23,487 bases of DNA from Methanoculleus sp. UBA208 (GTDB lineage: Archaea; Halobacteriota; Methanomicrobia; Methanomicrobiales; Methanoculleaceae): NCBI RefSeq assembly GCF_002498065.1, contig NZ_DAFZ01000075.1, positions 1 through 23,487 on the forward strand. Reading direction: 5' to 3'. A program made the position numbers and the translations under genes. Under the pieces are notes generated by a model, which ran no database searches, was not told the origin of the DNA, and saw only the letters and a program-made list of their open reading frames with translations. This document shows positions 23,419-23,487 of this stretch, piece after piece (the stretch's first letter is position 1; each line of letters opens with the position of its first letter).

Positions 23419-23487
23419 GGTCCGAAGGACCGGAGCTTGAGAAAATGCGAAGCGTTTTCGGGACCGGAGTTTGAGCACCGCAGGTGC
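23419..23487. repeat. Modular palindromic repeat, copy 2 (cut by the window edge)
   Basis: Stem GGTCC/GGACC (23419-23423 and 23427-23431) is followed by linker GGAGCTTGAG (23432-23441). Next come stem GAAAATGC/GCGTTTTC (23441-23448 and 23452-23459, one G-T pair) and linker GGAGTTTGAG (23466-23475). The last stem is GCACC/GGTGC (23475-23479 and 23483-23487). Loops are 3 bases. As in copy 1, the AT-rich stem directly follows a linker. It lies just after the coiled-coil gene and probably continues past 23487. Confidence 0.72.

Overview
The window looks like a chromosome segment of a high-G+C methanogenic archaeon, most probably of the order Methanomicrobiales (Methanoculleus-like). This is inferred from archaeal markers: both subunits of DNA topoisomerase VI, the archaeal NMN adenylyltransferase (NadM), a short ThiI with a CxxC motif and no rhodanese domain, and a DUF2150 protein. 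Starts are mixed ATG/GTG/TTG, Shine-Dalgarno sites are frequent, and many stop/start codons overlap. No rRNA, tRNA, CRISPR array, transposase or integrase was seen.

Layout. (1) 113-3698: a leftward larE-like/thiI pair (two PP-loop sulfur transferases), a rightward pair (DUF2150 protein and a Cys-rich protein), and a leftward GNAT acetyltransferase. (2) 3814-16214: a surface-glycan island. It has a leftward flippase; a rightward Gfo/Idh-wecC-wecB-glycosyltransferase operon that should make UDP-ManNAcA; a leftward set of CDP-glycerol transferase-like, LicC-like cytidylyltransferase and GpsA-like dehydrogenase genes; a second glycosyltransferase; and an overlapping HAD/cyclase-family pair. (3) 16264-20715: a leftward operon of a small membrane protein, hisS, top6B and top6A. 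(4) 20763-23373: larB overlapping nadM, then a large helical/coiled-coil protein of unknown role.

How it fits together. The island has a nucleotide-sugar supply (WecB, WecC, Gfo/Idh), two GT4 transferases and a lipid-linked glycan flippase. The unusual part is a three-gene set that, read at face value, makes sn-glycerol-3-phosphate, activates it with CTP and transfers glycerol phosphate. This is teichoic-acid-like chemistry with the stereochemistry bacteria use, in an organism whose own lipids should be built on sn-glycerol-1-phosphate. Parts of the island (about 8.9-14.8 kb) are visibly poorer in G+C than the flanks, which suggests a different origin.

Outside the island, LarB and LarE (nickel-pincer cofactor biosynthesis) lie at opposite ends of the window. 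larB overlaps nadM, whose possible product NaAD is the LarB substrate. A modular palindromic repeat (small stem-loops separated by GGAGYTYGAG) occurs at about 12.0 kb and again at the right edge.
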